A DNA stretch of 55,766 nucleotides from Muribaculaceae bacterium Isolate-013 (NCI). Lineage in GTDB: Bacteria; Bacteroidota; Bacteroidia; Bacteroidales; Muribaculaceae. The notes under the pieces are model-generated. The model was not told where the DNA came from. It did not search any database and saw only the letters and a list, made by a program, of their open reading frames with translations. The stretch covers positions 1 through 55,766 of the forward strand of contig SCEJ01000017.1 in assembly GCA_004102785.1 (NCBI GenBank), written 5' to 3'. How positions within the stretch are numbered: the stretch's first letter is position 1; the number at the start of each line of letters is the position of its first letter. Made by a program: the position numbers and the translations under genes. This document shows positions 27,445 to 35,363 of the stretch, piece after piece.

Positions 27445-28776
27445 CTATGCCGCTTTCATCCGCTCACGGATAAGGTTGGCGTTCTTGTTCACAAGGTCTA
27501 TGATGCGCTCGTGATATTCGGTGTCCTGGTTGTGCTTGCCGTGGCACTGCACCACTTCGAGGGTTCGCAAGTCCACCTCTACGGTTTCAATAATCTCATC
27601 GCCAATCCTTGCCGATAGTATGAGGGTGTCGGCTTTCTTGTAGTATCCACTGCCAAACACGCAGATGCCCTGCGTCTTGCCCTCGTTGTAATACTCGTCT
27701 ATGCTTTCAAGCACCTTGACGATTATTTCCTCGTCCGTGATTACCAAGCCGAAGAATTTGGATTTGTTGGCGATGAAATCCTCCGCATCTTTCTTTCGTT
27801 GGAGTTGTCGCTGTTGCTCACGCTCACGCCTTTCAATCTCCCAACGGCGTTGCTCTGCGGCTCTTTCCTTCTCGTGTATGGCTTCAATTTTTCGGGTTGC
27901 GTTGTCGTGTGCCGCCATGAAATCTTCGGGACAGATGTTCTTCGGGTTACGGAGGTCTTGACCGAGTTTTTTGAGCATACGCAGATAGTCGCACCACATT
28001 GAGAGGTTGTCTATCTGATACTTGTGACGCTTGGCAATCAGATATGATGCCCAACATTCATCGGCAGTACGGGTATTGAAAAGAAAGTGTTTCATGACCT
28101 CAATCTCACCGCCTTTCATAAGGGTTTCAATTCTTGGGTCTGAAAGCAAGGCTTTGAAAAGACGCACGGGGGAGATGCCGTGGAAATCGCCCTTGAAGCC
28201 GTTACGTCTGAGTTGGGGCAATATCCTCATCTTTGGATATGCACAGCTTCTTGCCACCACATCATCGTATAGGCTGTTGTGCGGTCTTACCTCCATATCG
28301 CTGCCTAATGCCCACACATCGCAATAGCAGAAAAGGAAGCCACGGAGCAACGCCATGTCCGTAACCTTGCCGTCGGGTGAAATCCAACGCTGCACGACCT
28401 CGTGGCAGTAGAAACGCATCGGTTCGCCTTTCCTGCTCTCGCATCTGACCTGCGCCACGCGGATTACCTGATACCCTTTGCAGGTGGTTATCACGCTGAA
28501 ATTCTGCGTTTCCTTGTAGATGCGTCTGCGTGTGTCCTGCACTTTGAGTTCGGCATGGCATTTGGGGCAGGTGCAGCCTTCAAGGGTGTCGCATAGTCCG
28601 CTGTCGCTGTGCCACTCGTGACCGCAGTCGGAACAGGTGATGTTCCCTTTCTTGGTGCGGTAGCCGATATGCTCAACGCAGTGGCGGTATGCCCAATCTA
28701 TTTGTGTCGCTGATATGGGGCGAAGGTTGGCGGAAAGTCTTGCCACCTCTTTCTGTATCTTGGTCTTCGGTTTCAT
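27445..28776 (-). CDS. PcfJ-like protein
   Basis: A 443-aa protein. The N-terminal zinc-ribbon-like part has CSDCGHEW and CPKCHAEL (about residues 48-79). The conserved central PcfJ region follows, then a charged coiled coil (AIHEKERAAEQRRWEIERRE) and a C-terminal domain. PcfJ-like proteins occur beside conjugation genes in Firmicutes plasmids and Bacteroidetes elements; their role is not established. The start overlaps the PcfK-like gene by 4 bp, as expected for this pair. Confidence 0.8.
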   Translation of the reverse strand: MKPKTKIQKEVARLSANLRPISATQIDWAYRHCVEHIGYRTKKGNITCSDCGHEWHSDSGLCDTLEGCTCPKCHAELKVQDTRRRIYKETQNFSVITTCKGYQVIRVAQVRCESRKGEPMRFYCHEVVQRWISPDGKVTDMALLRGFLFCYCDVWALGSDMEVRPHNSLYDDVVARSCAYPKMRILPQLRRNGFKGDFHGISPVRLFKALLSDPRIETLMKGGEIEVMKHFLFNTRTADECWASYLIAKRHKYQIDNLSMWCDYLRMLKKLGQDLRNPKNICPEDFMAAHDNATRKIEAIHEKERAAEQRRWEIERREREQQRQLQRKKDAEDFIANKSKFFGLVITDEEIIVKVLESIDEYYNEGKTQGICVFGSGYYKKADTLILSARIGDEIIETVEVDLRTLEVVQCHGKHNQDTEYHERIIDLVNKNANLIRERMKAA

Positions 28777-29189
28777 AAGCCTAAATCAAATAATGAGGGT
28801 TGGGGTTGGTTTTCTTTTCTCGCTGACGGTCTGTGGCGGTTCTGCAACTTGCGGAGTTCCTCCTCTTGGTATTTGCGGACAGCGTTCTGACGTGCCTCCG
28901 CCTTTTCCTCTGCCGTGAGTTTCACAACGTGGTTCACAACCACTTGGCAGTCCATCGGTTTGCCCACCTCTATCTCGTTTTCCTCATAGTAGTGGATGGC
29001 TTGCCCGAATATCTCTCCGTCCGTGAAACCGTTGCAACCGCTTTTCTGCACATAGTTCAGAATGTGGGTCACGCACTCGTCCATGTTCTTGGCAGGGTTG
29101 CGGTACTTCTTTGCAAATAGCGCATCTTCCTCCGCACGCTGTTCCAAGTACATATATATCGTTCTCTTGAAATGGTCTGTTCCTTTCAT
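28773..29189 (-). CDS. PcfK-like protein
   Basis: A 138-aa protein whose N-terminal half (FKRTIYMYLEQRAEEDALFAKKYRNPAKNMDEC) fits the PcfK family. It has an acidic helical middle and a tail ending SLFDLGL, which resembles a sliding-clamp-binding QxxLF-type peptide (QPSLFDLGL). It is coupled to the PcfJ-like gene downstream. The role in the element is unknown. Confidence 0.78.
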   Translation of the reverse strand: MKGTDHFKRTIYMYLEQRAEEDALFAKKYRNPAKNMDECVTHILNYVQKSGCNGFTDGEIFGQAIHYYEENEIEVGKPMDCQVVVNHVVKLTAEEKAEARQNAVRKYQEEELRKLQNRHRPSARKENQPQPSLFDLGL

Positions 29190-29202
29190 ATCGCTGTCAT
29201 TT

Positions 29203-29424
29203 TTAGATTATCTGTTTCAGTATCTCTCTCCAATAGGTCGGCTCTACCTCGCTGAGAAGGAAGTCCATGAAATCCCTCCGTGCGTCCTTGTTCAGTTCGT
29301 GGTACAATCTTCGGAAAGTTTCAAAATTGCCGTTGATGTACGTTTCCACCATATACACGAAGATGTTGTCCACCTCGTAATATCTGCACTGCTGCGCTGC
29401 CGTCTTGCTGTTTCTTTTTGCCAT
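29203..29424 (-). CDS. Small hypothetical protein
   Basis: 73 aa from the ATG at 29424 (MAKRNSKTAAQQCRYYEVDN), helical and charged, ending EPTYWREILKQII. Thirteen base pairs separate it from the PcfK-like gene. A longer frame to 29598 exists but lies on top of the upstream membrane-protein gene. Function unknown. Confidence 0.6.
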   Translation of the reverse strand: MAKRNSKTAAQQCRYYEVDNIFVYMVETYINGNFETFRRLYHELNKDARRDFMDFLLSEVEPTYWREILKQII

Positions 29425-29435
29425 GTCGGTAAGGG

Positions 29436-29651
29436 TTAAAGGGTGAATAACCAAAGGATGAAGCCAAAGAAGGCAATGGTGGAAAGGATAGCCACGATTA
29501 CACCTATCGCCACTCGGAACACTCCGTTTACAATCTCTCTGATGATGCCCCAAAGGATGCCGAACACCCCGAAGGCGGTGCGCATCATCAAGCCGCATAT
29601 CGCCAACCCGATGTGTTGCGCCATTTGTCTGAAATTTGCCGTTGCCGTCAT
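29436..29651 (-). CDS. Small membrane protein, first gene of the accessory operon
   Basis: A 71-aa protein with two strongly hydrophobic segments (IGLAICGLMMRTAFGVFGILW and VAIGVIVAILSTIAFFGFIL). It appears to be the first gene of the leftward operon ending at 26306. It has no recognised family. The promoter should lie just right of 29651, but no clear leftward TAnnTTTG box was found. Confidence 0.6.
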   Translation of the reverse strand: MTATANFRQMAQHIGLAICGLMMRTAFGVFGILWGIIREIVNGVFRVAIGVIVAILSTIAFFGFILWLFTL

Positions 29652-29914
29652 ATCTTCGCTGTTTTTGATTTTTTTGTTTTTAATGCGGATTCAAGAGCTG
29701 AGGGAGTTGAGTTTCAAACTATCTTATCTGCCTCTCGTTTATCCGACATTTTTTTTATGCGTCTTTCTGTCGCATCGGTCGTTTTCGTTTCGGGTGCTTG
29801 AAAAGGTAGGGATTAGGGAATGCAAGGTTTTTCGGTCAAAATACTACCCGCAGGGCTGGAGATTTTTACCGAAAACAGGAGGCTTGACCTTGCTTTCCCG
29901 TCCAATCCCGGAAT

Positions 29915-29922
29915 TACCTTTG
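29915..29922 (+). promoter_or_regulatory. Bacteroidales -7 promoter box
   Basis: TACCTTTG matches the TAnnTTTG consensus exactly. The -33 box is weak. Transcription would start near 29929, just before the doubtful small frame at 29948, and could end at the hairpins at 30312-30448. Confidence 0.45.
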
Positions 29923-29947
29923 CGCCCAGAACGAAAATGACTGACTG

Positions 29948-30211
29948 ATGCGGCTTACTGAAAGGCGCAAAATGGAGGTAAACGAAAACAGAGGCAGATT
30001 GTGTAGAAAAAAACTTCAGGGGAAAATCCGTAAAAAAAAGAATCACCAAAAGGAAAAAGACATCACCGGAAGCGTGAAAAGGGCAAACCACAACAAAGGA
30101 AGTATGATTGTTTCCGATCCGACGGAACTTGTTCAGCCGGGTGGCAACAATCATTCTTCCCGGTTTGTCCGGCTGTGTGTGGGCGCCTGTTTCATTCATG
30201 GGGCAGGCTGA
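29948..30211 (+). CDS. Possible small basic protein (doubtful)
   Basis: An 87-codon frame that is very Lys/Arg-rich in its first half (RRKMEVNENRGRLCRKKLQGKIRKKK) and resembles no known family. It is listed only because a TAnnTTTG box lies about 25 bp upstream and a terminator-like hairpin lies 100 bp downstream, which together make a small transcription unit. It may equally be a non-coding RNA. Confidence 0.25.
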   Translation: MRLTERRKMEVNENRGRLCRKKLQGKIRKKKNHQKEKDITGSVKRANHNKGSMIVSDPTELVQPGGNNHSSRFVRLCVGACFIHGAG

Positions 30212-30311
30212 CACACTCTGCATTCACTTTCCGCTTCCGGCAAAAGAGACAGCGAAAAAAGAAAAATCATTTGAAAACCCGTAAAAGCACCTCTTGGCAT
30301 AGGCGCAAAAG

Positions 30312-30368
30312 AAAGGGGCATTGCTTCATCTGTCTAAACATCGTTTAGGCGTGAGGCAATGCCCTTTT
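30312..30368 (+). terminator. Strong hairpin 1 (terminator or structured RNA)
   Basis: AAAGGGGCATTGC pairs with GCAATGCCCTTTT (13 bp, one G-U), and an inner CTAAAC-ATC-GTTTAG stem caps it. The 3' arm ends in four T. It would terminate rightward transcripts from the box at 29915. Confidence 0.6.
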
Positions 30369-30378
30369 CTCCAGCTAT

Positions 30379-30448
30379 GCGGTAGTCGGCACACGTTTGT
30401 TCCAAACTCGTTTTGGGCAATGGTGTGCCGACGGACAATACCGCTTTT
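30379..30448 (+). terminator. Strong hairpin 2, in tandem with hairpin 1
   Basis: The outer GCGGTA/TACCGC and inner GTCGGCACAC/GTGTGCCGAC (10 bp perfect) are separated on the 3' side by a 6-nt bulge. A third stem, TTG-TCCAAA with TTTTGG-CAA, sits in the loop, and TTTT follows. Its elaborate, fully nested fold is more than a simple terminator needs. Confidence 0.55.
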
Positions 30449-30515
30449 ACGGAAAATTCTTATGAATGAGGGGATAAAAAACGGGAGTTTATATCAAAAT
30501 CTCGAATTAAATAGC

Positions 30516-30523
30516 TACTTTTG
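30516..30523 (+). promoter_or_regulatory. Bacteroidales -7 promoter box
   Basis: TACTTTTG matches TAnnTTTG. The next gene starts 600 bp away at 31123, so the transcript would have a very long leader or be a non-coding RNA reaching the stem at 30807-30883. Confidence 0.4.
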
Positions 30524-30806
30524 CATACGAAGAGTTCTTTGAAGGTTACGCAACGCGCAGAAGGATAATGCAGTAGATAACTAACTAAATCGTAACCTAT
30601 TACTATCAAGAGCAATTAACCTACGCTCATTTCCAATAAATTACACTCTTTTCGTAACTTCTGGGCGCAAAATAGCAAAGATTCGCGATTGGAGAGCCAA
30701 CCGCATCAACAATATAGGATAACATAACTTCCGCAGAAGTTCCCTTGTAAATCTGCAAATTTCACAAATGACGAACTTGGCGCGAGGCTTATGCTATGCT
30801 TATCGC

Positions 30807-30883
30807 ATAGCGTATAGTCACTCAAGCTATCGTCATAGGCTTTGCAGAGCCTTCAAGGGTTAGCGTAGGTTTCTATACGCTAT
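30807..30883 (+). ncRNA. Possible structured RNA element
   Basis: ATAGCGTATAG and CTATACGCTAT pair perfectly (11 bp) around a 55-nt loop that contains its own AGGCT/AGCCT hairpin. The run ATTTTTA follows. It could be an attenuator in the leader of the gene at 31123 or the 3' end of a small RNA started at 30516. Confidence 0.35.
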
Positions 30884-31122
30884 ATTTTTATGTCTTAATC
30901 AACCGAAAAACACAGCCAAATCCTTTACCATAGGAAAATCCCGGTTTACTGTTCACCAATCGTAAAGATTTAACTTTCAAAATATTTTACTGTCATAATA
31001 TCCGACAAATCAACATATTGGTGATATTAACCATCGTTAAACAACCCTTTTCATAATCCCTTCGGTTATAATTGCAAACGAGGCGCAATCCTCGATAAGT
31101 CTAACGTAAAACATATAACCGC

Positions 31123-31371
31123 ATGGAGATTACAACTCCCCCAAACGCATCCGGCTTCAACAGGAAGCCAAAATCAAAGAGCGGCAAATCAGACCGCAGC
31201 CGCAAGACCCGCAACCGCAGACCCGGCAACAATCCTATGGATGAACTGCCCACGGATGCCAACGCGTGGCTGTTCGGATCAATGTTTCTCATGGCAGCCG
31301 CCAGACTTCTCGCACCTTTCTTTTCATACAGACAGGCGAAAACCACGGCAACGTCCGCCACACCCGAATAA
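31123..31371 (+). CDS. Small basic hypothetical protein
   Basis: An 82-aa protein. The first 45 residues are very basic (FNRKPKSKSGKSDRSRKTRNRR), followed by a single hydrophobic segment (WLFGSMFLMAAARLLAPFF). It opens the small integrase module and lies 4 bp before the HTH gene. Unrecognised; a membrane-tethered nucleic-acid binder is one reading of the composition. Confidence 0.5.
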   Translation: MEITTPPNASGFNRKPKSKSGKSDRSRKTRNRRPGNNPMDELPTDANAWLFGSMFLMAAARLLAPFFSYRQAKTTATSATPE

Positions 31372-31375
31372 GCGT

Positions 31376-31759
31376 ATGGCGCAGACTACCGACAAGGACG
31401 CGGATTTCAAGACCGCCGCGCAAGCCTATGTCTCACTCGTAGAGCAGCGTGCCAGAAGCCCCTGCCTTTATCCCGCGAGAGACAGACCGCGACTGACCTT
31501 CCACGGAGAGCCTGTAATCCTTCTCGACGACATCATAACCGGGCTTGACATCAGCGAGAAGACAATAAGGCGATACCGCGACGCAGGAAAAATCAAGGTC
31601 TATGAGAGCATAGAGGGAAACATCAAGTTCGTCCTTCAATGCGACCTCGACGAGTTTCTCGAAAAGTGCTTCATCAGTTCGTCCCATCCAGACTACAGGA
31701 CTGTGAAGTGCAGAACCAACTCCGGCGGAAACGCCAAAACAACCACCACTAAATCATAA
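31376..31759 (+). CDS. Excisionase-like HTH protein (module 31-37 kb, first)
   Basis: 127 aa from the ATG at 31376. The central part (VILLDDIITGLDISEKTIRRYRDAGKIKVYESIEGNIKFVLQCDLDEFL) is a winged-helix HTH_17/MerR-type DNA-binding domain like that of recombination directionality factors. It precedes the DUF4099/DUF3945 gene by 6 bp. Three proteins of this type occur in the module; which one is the true excisionase is not known. Confidence 0.7.
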   Translation: MAQTTDKDADFKTAAQAYVSLVEQRARSPCLYPARDRPRLTFHGEPVILLDDIITGLDISEKTIRRYRDAGKIKVYESIEGNIKFVLQCDLDEFLEKCFISSSHPDYRTVKCRTNSGGNAKTTTTKS

Positions 31760-31765
31760 TTCATT

Positions 31766-33331
31766 ATGGACCAGACTCCCGATCAGCAGGAAGTGCTGAT
31801 GGCCCGCGACAACACAAGCGGGAAAGTCGGGGCGGTCGTAGGGCAGAATCCCGACGGCACCCCCAGGATGGCGGACGTAAAGTCAACGCCTCTCAGTGAA
31901 CTCATCAAGTTCAACAAAGGGCAGAACCCCCTCGAAGCGTTCATGTCGAATTTTCTCCGGCAGGCCAAGAACCCTACGATGTTCAGCTTTTTCAGACTGC
32001 CAGCCGACAGGTATGAAATGGTCGCGCCCGCAATGGCGGACATAATTCAGGAAGCGGAGAAAAATGCAGAGATGCTCAGACCCTACGCGGTGGAAACGGA
32101 CGTCCCCGCCCATACAGTAAATCCTGAGCAACAGACATCTCCGGAGCCTCAGGCTCAGCAGGAACAACAGGCAGTCGAGACACCCCAGCCGCCACAACAG
32201 GCGCAGACCCCGGAGCCTGAACAATCAGCGCAGTCCCAACAGCCCCAACAGCCTGAACAGACACCCTCGGCACCTGTCAGGAATGCCCCCATAAACGCGG
32301 ACAGCATAGACTGGGACAAGATACAGAAGCAATGGGGCATCACACGCGAAGACCTTGAAAAATCAGGCGCACTCGACCAGATGGTATATAACCACAAATC
32401 GCCGCAGCTTTTCACTGTGACGCCACAATTCGGCGACGAGAAGTTCTCGATTCAGGCGAAACTCTCTTTCCGCACCAACCCCGATGGCTCATACTCACTT
32501 GTGCCACATTTCGTCCGCAACGAGCCGCAGCTCGACAAGGAATACAAGGGCTATACATTCACAGGCGAGGACAAGGCCGAACTGCGCAAGACCGGCAACC
32601 TCGGCAGGGCGGTGGAACTTGCCGACCCCAAGACCGGGGAAATCAAGAGATGCCTCGTGAGCATAGACAGGCTCACCAATGAAATCGAGTCAATGCCGAT
32701 AGACAACATCTATATCCGGCGCAAAGTGGCGAACATAGAACTCGACATGCAGGCAGTAGGCATACTGAAGAACGGCGGCACCATACGGGCGCAGAGCGTC
32801 GAACTGCCCAACGGCGCGAAATTTGTCGCCGACCTGCAATACAGCGTATCCAAGCGTGATGTCGTTTTCGTCAACTCCGACCTCTACCGCCAGTTGCAGG
32901 AGCAGGGCGGAAAGTCGCAGCAGCAACAGCAGACGCAACAGAAGCCAGAAGAACGCTGGCACAATGCCGACGGCACTGTCAAACGCCTTGCCCACTGGTG
33001 TAAGATAGAGCTGAGCAAACAGCAGCAGAACGACTATCTCGCCGGTAAAAAAGTCCTCGTGGGCGAAGCCAAAGACCTGTTCGGCAACAACTGCACCGTC
33101 TATTTCCAGTATGACCCTGAAAAACGTGCGCCAATCACCACCCGCGTATATCCCGACCGCGACAAGGTGGTGGGCATCGCCGAGGAAAGCAAGACACAGA
33201 TGGCTGTCAACAATGACGGTGCAACCAACGAGGCTACCAAGAACGTGAAGGAGCCTCTCCAGCGCGGACAGACCGCGCCAAAGGACGAGAACCAGCAAAG
33301 GCAGCAGAAGCCCAAAGGTCCCAGACCCTGA
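31766..33331 (+). CDS. DUF4099/DUF3945 domain protein
   Basis: A 521-aa protein. A conserved N-terminal region (about 30-110) is followed by a Pro/Gln-rich linker (115-175). Next comes a DUF4099-type domain (SIDWDKIQKQWGITREDLEKSGAL, from about 180) and a DUF3945 region (EIKRCLVSIDRLTNEIESMPI, AVGILKNGGTIRAQSVELPNG). A second Gln-rich linker and a repeat of the DUF3945-like theme (WCKIELSKQQQNDYLAGKKVLVGEAKDLFGNNC) complete it. Such proteins are common beside topoisomerase genes in Bacteroidetes mobile elements; the function is unknown. Confidence 0.75.
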   Translation: MDQTPDQQEVLMARDNTSGKVGAVVGQNPDGTPRMADVKSTPLSELIKFNKGQNPLEAFMSNFLRQAKNPTMFSFFRLPADRYEMVAPAMADIIQEAEKNAEMLRPYAVETDVPAHTVNPEQQTSPEPQAQQEQQAVETPQPPQQAQTPEPEQSAQSQQPQQPEQTPSAPVRNAPINADSIDWDKIQKQWGITREDLEKSGALDQMVYNHKSPQLFTVTPQFGDEKFSIQAKLSFRTNPDGSYSLVPHFVRNEPQLDKEYKGYTFTGEDKAELRKTGNLGRAVELADPKTGEIKRCLVSIDRLTNEIESMPIDNIYIRRKVANIELDMQAVGILKNGGTIRAQSVELPNGAKFVADLQYSVSKRDVVFVNSDLYRQLQEQGGKSQQQQQTQQKPEERWHNADGTVKRLAHWCKIELSKQQQNDYLAGKKVLVGEAKDLFGNNCTVYFQYDPEKRAPITTRVYPDRDKVVGIAEESKTQMAVNNDGATNEATKNVKEPLQRGQTAPKDENQQRQQKPKGPRP

Positions 33332-33471
33332 AAGCCTCTCACCATCCGTCCACAATCAACATACACTGTGATTCAACCGATATGATTGCCGGGTTATGAC
33401 TGTAATCCCGACCACTGAATCCACGTCACGTCCGTAAATATCCCCTCCGGCAACCGTATCACCTAGACAAG

Positions 33472-33515
33472 TTATCCCCACGGCACGGGGATAAGGGCGA
33501 CCCAATCCCCGTGCC
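33472..33515 (+). promoter_or_regulatory. Two mutually exclusive hairpins in the topoisomerase-like gene leader
   Basis: Hairpin A is TTATCCCC (33472-33479) with GGGGATAA (33487-33494). Hairpin B is GGCACGGGGAT (33482-33492) with ATCCCCGTGCC (33505-33515), an 11-bp perfect stem with a GGG-CGA-CCC cap inside. The GGGGAT segment is shared, so only one can form. This is the architecture of an attenuator or riboregulator; it could also be a replication or nick-site hairpin. The rest of 33332-33548 shows nothing else. Confidence 0.5.
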
Positions 33516-33548
33516 TTCAATAAATTCACCCTAAACCCACATTAGATT

Positions 33549-35168
33549 ATGATCCTTATTATCTGCGAGAGTATTCTCGCCACCAAGACTGTCGCCATAG
33601 CACTTGGCGCAAACAACGAGACAAGCGAGGGTATCTACACCTCCGGAACATTGACAGTTGCCGCAGTGCCGCCCCGTTTCATCCGCCACACGCCCCTCGG
33701 CGAGATGGCGGACGGAAAGAGTCCGTTCATCCCGGAGAAGTTCAGGATGTCCGTCACCGACAAGGGACTGGAACGCGAGCTGAAGCCCCTGTTCCGCGAG
33801 GCATCCGAAGTGGTGTTCGCCTCCGACGGCGGAGCCGACGCACAGGCGCGATTCTTCAACATCTGCCGCCACTTCCGCGTGGGCTGTCCCCGAAGCCGTA
33901 TGTGGATGACCCGGCTCAGCTACGGCGCAATCCGCGGGGCATTCCATTTCCGTGAGTCGGGCCGTCACCTCCACCGCCTCGCCCAGACCGGACTCGTATC
34001 AAAAGGTATGGATATGCTGTTCGGCTACAATATCAACCAGACTTTACTGCACATGGGGCTTCCCGCCTGCAACCTTACCCGTCAGGAGGCTGTCGCGCTC
34101 TTGTTTCTCGGAGAACTGTCTGACCATATAGACTATGTGCAGCTGCCGGCACATCCCGCATATTCAATCCTCGTCAACGCAAACAGCGGCACGGTGTTCG
34201 AGTCCGCGAAGTCATGGGACGATGAGGCGGATGCCGGAACCGTGCTCGAATCCGTACCCACAGGCGAAACAGTACCCGCCACCCTGACCATAGAGGAGAC
34301 CGACAGGTTCAACCTGCGTTTCCACACACTCCTGACACTCCAGATGGACGCCTTCAACAATCTCGGCTTCATGCCCGGCAAGACGCTGAAAGTTGCGCAG
34401 AAACTTTATGACAGGGGGCTTATATCGTCGCCTCTGACCGGCTGCCCGCACCTTCCCGAAAAACTGCGGGGCCACATCATGACGGTGTTCCCCGATGCCG
34501 GAGGCTACCTGTGGGGAGACAACGGGGCGACAATCGACAGCCACGCCATAATAACCCTGCGCGCCGCCGACGAGGTGCTGACCGCGAGCGAGCTGCAACT
34601 CTACCGCCTTATCCTCAACCGTATGAGAGCTGTCATGGAGCAGAACCCCGTCCGCAAGTATGCCACACTGGAGTTCACCGTCGGTGACAACCGTTTCAGC
34701 CGCCGCTGGGAGATAACCGGTGACGCCTATGACGTGACCGAGGCAGGCTCTTTCCAGACTCAGGTCGAGATTGCCGATGCAGGGGTGTATCCCTTCGACC
34801 GTCCGGTGGAGTCAAGAGCGTTTGCCGATGTCATCTGCAATCTCACGACAGTGGCAGGCTGTGTCGATGAGTTAATGCACACCGGTGTGCCATACACGAA
34901 GGAGACAAACGACTACGGCAGCGCGATGGGAAGCCTTGTGAACAAGGGACTCGCCATGCTTGACGGCGACGAGATATACCTCACCCCCGAAGGTCAGGCA
35001 ATATTCGATGAGTTTTTCGGACACGAGATTGCCGAGGTGATACTGACATGGCAGTTCGAGGCAAACGCCCTCTACGGAGGCGACCGGACCGGACGCAGTG
35101 TCATCGAAGGCTTCTCCGGCGCGCTTCTTGACCTGATCGGCGAACTTGACCCCGGATGCGGGGAATAA
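33549..35168 (+). CDS. Type IA topoisomerase homologue lacking active-site residues
   Basis: 539 aa. The toprim start ILIICES keeps Glu7, and the EVVFASDGGADAQ segment corresponds to the ATDADREGE motif, keeping the first Asp (93) but not the second (Gly95) nor the Arg and final Glu. Topoisomerase III landmarks follow in order (RLSYGAIRGAF, GYNINQTL, LQMDAFNNLGFMPGKTLKVAQKLYDRGL). The catalytic box TYPRTDS reads SSPLTGC (293-299), so the Tyr nucleophile and the Arg are both gone. It cannot cut DNA by the known mechanism; a structural or single-strand-binding role is inferred. Confidence 0.75.
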   Translation: MILIICESILATKTVAIALGANNETSEGIYTSGTLTVAAVPPRFIRHTPLGEMADGKSPFIPEKFRMSVTDKGLERELKPLFREASEVVFASDGGADAQARFFNICRHFRVGCPRSRMWMTRLSYGAIRGAFHFRESGRHLHRLAQTGLVSKGMDMLFGYNINQTLLHMGLPACNLTRQEAVALLFLGELSDHIDYVQLPAHPAYSILVNANSGTVFESAKSWDDEADAGTVLESVPTGETVPATLTIEETDRFNLRFHTLLTLQMDAFNNLGFMPGKTLKVAQKLYDRGLISSPLTGCPHLPEKLRGHIMTVFPDAGGYLWGDNGATIDSHAIITLRAADEVLTASELQLYRLILNRMRAVMEQNPVRKYATLEFTVGDNRFSRRWEITGDAYDVTEAGSFQTQVEIADAGVYPFDRPVESRAFADVICNLTTVAGCVDELMHTGVPYTKETNDYGSAMGSLVNKGLAMLDGDEIYLTPEGQAIFDEFFGHEIAEVILTWQFEANALYGGDRTGRSVIEGFSGALLDLIGELDPGCGE

Positions 35169-35236
35169 TCCGCTGTCTCCGGCATTCCTATCCAAAATAA
35201 TCGGCACTACATAGCTGAAAATCGGATAGAAATCGC

Positions 35237-35244
35237 TAACTTTG
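35237..35244 (+). promoter_or_regulatory. Bacteroidales -7 promoter box before the HTH pair
   Basis: TAACTTTG matches TAnnTTTG exactly. Start of transcription would be near 35251. The terminator at 35293-35323 would cut the transcript to about 70 nt before the HTH gene at 35364, giving a small RNA or an attenuated leader. Confidence 0.5.
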
Positions 35245-35292
35245 CCACTGAATCGCAGTCATAATTTATTTTGATTGTGGATTTAGTGGTGA

Positions 35293-35323
35293 GGCAGCGG
35301 GAGGGATACCCGCTGCCTTTTTT
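35293..35323 (+). terminator. Rho-independent terminator ahead of the HTH genes
   Basis: GGCAGCGGG and CCCGCTGCC form a 9-bp GC-rich stem with a 7-nt loop, followed by six T. It sits between the topoisomerase-like gene (stop 35168) and the HTH gene (35364). Confidence 0.8.
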
Positions 35324-35363
35324 AACATCCATATCCACCCACCGCTAAATCCCACAAATCATT

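Larger units (their letters stand above)
29652..31122. other. Long intergenic stretch rich in RNA-like structure
   Basis: 1.47 kb without a convincing gene. It holds rightward -7 boxes at 29915-29922 and 30516-30523, one weak box at 31067-31074 (TATAATTG), two adjacent strong hairpins at 30312-30368 and 30379-30448, and a third stem at 30807-30883. It lies where the tra module meets the next integrase module, so it may also hold an attachment site. No core duplication was recognised. Confidence 0.5.

Noticed and set aside
29813-30223. A 136-codon leftward frame in the 29.7-31.1 kb stretch
   Set aside because: There is no promoter box, ribosome-binding site or family similarity, and its Phe-rich stretch is the complement of an A-rich region.
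32140-32275. Gln/Pro-coding repeat tract as a CRISPR-like or tandem DNA repeat
   Set aside because: It is a low-complexity protein linker inside the DUF4099/DUF3945 gene with no regular repeat unit or spacers.
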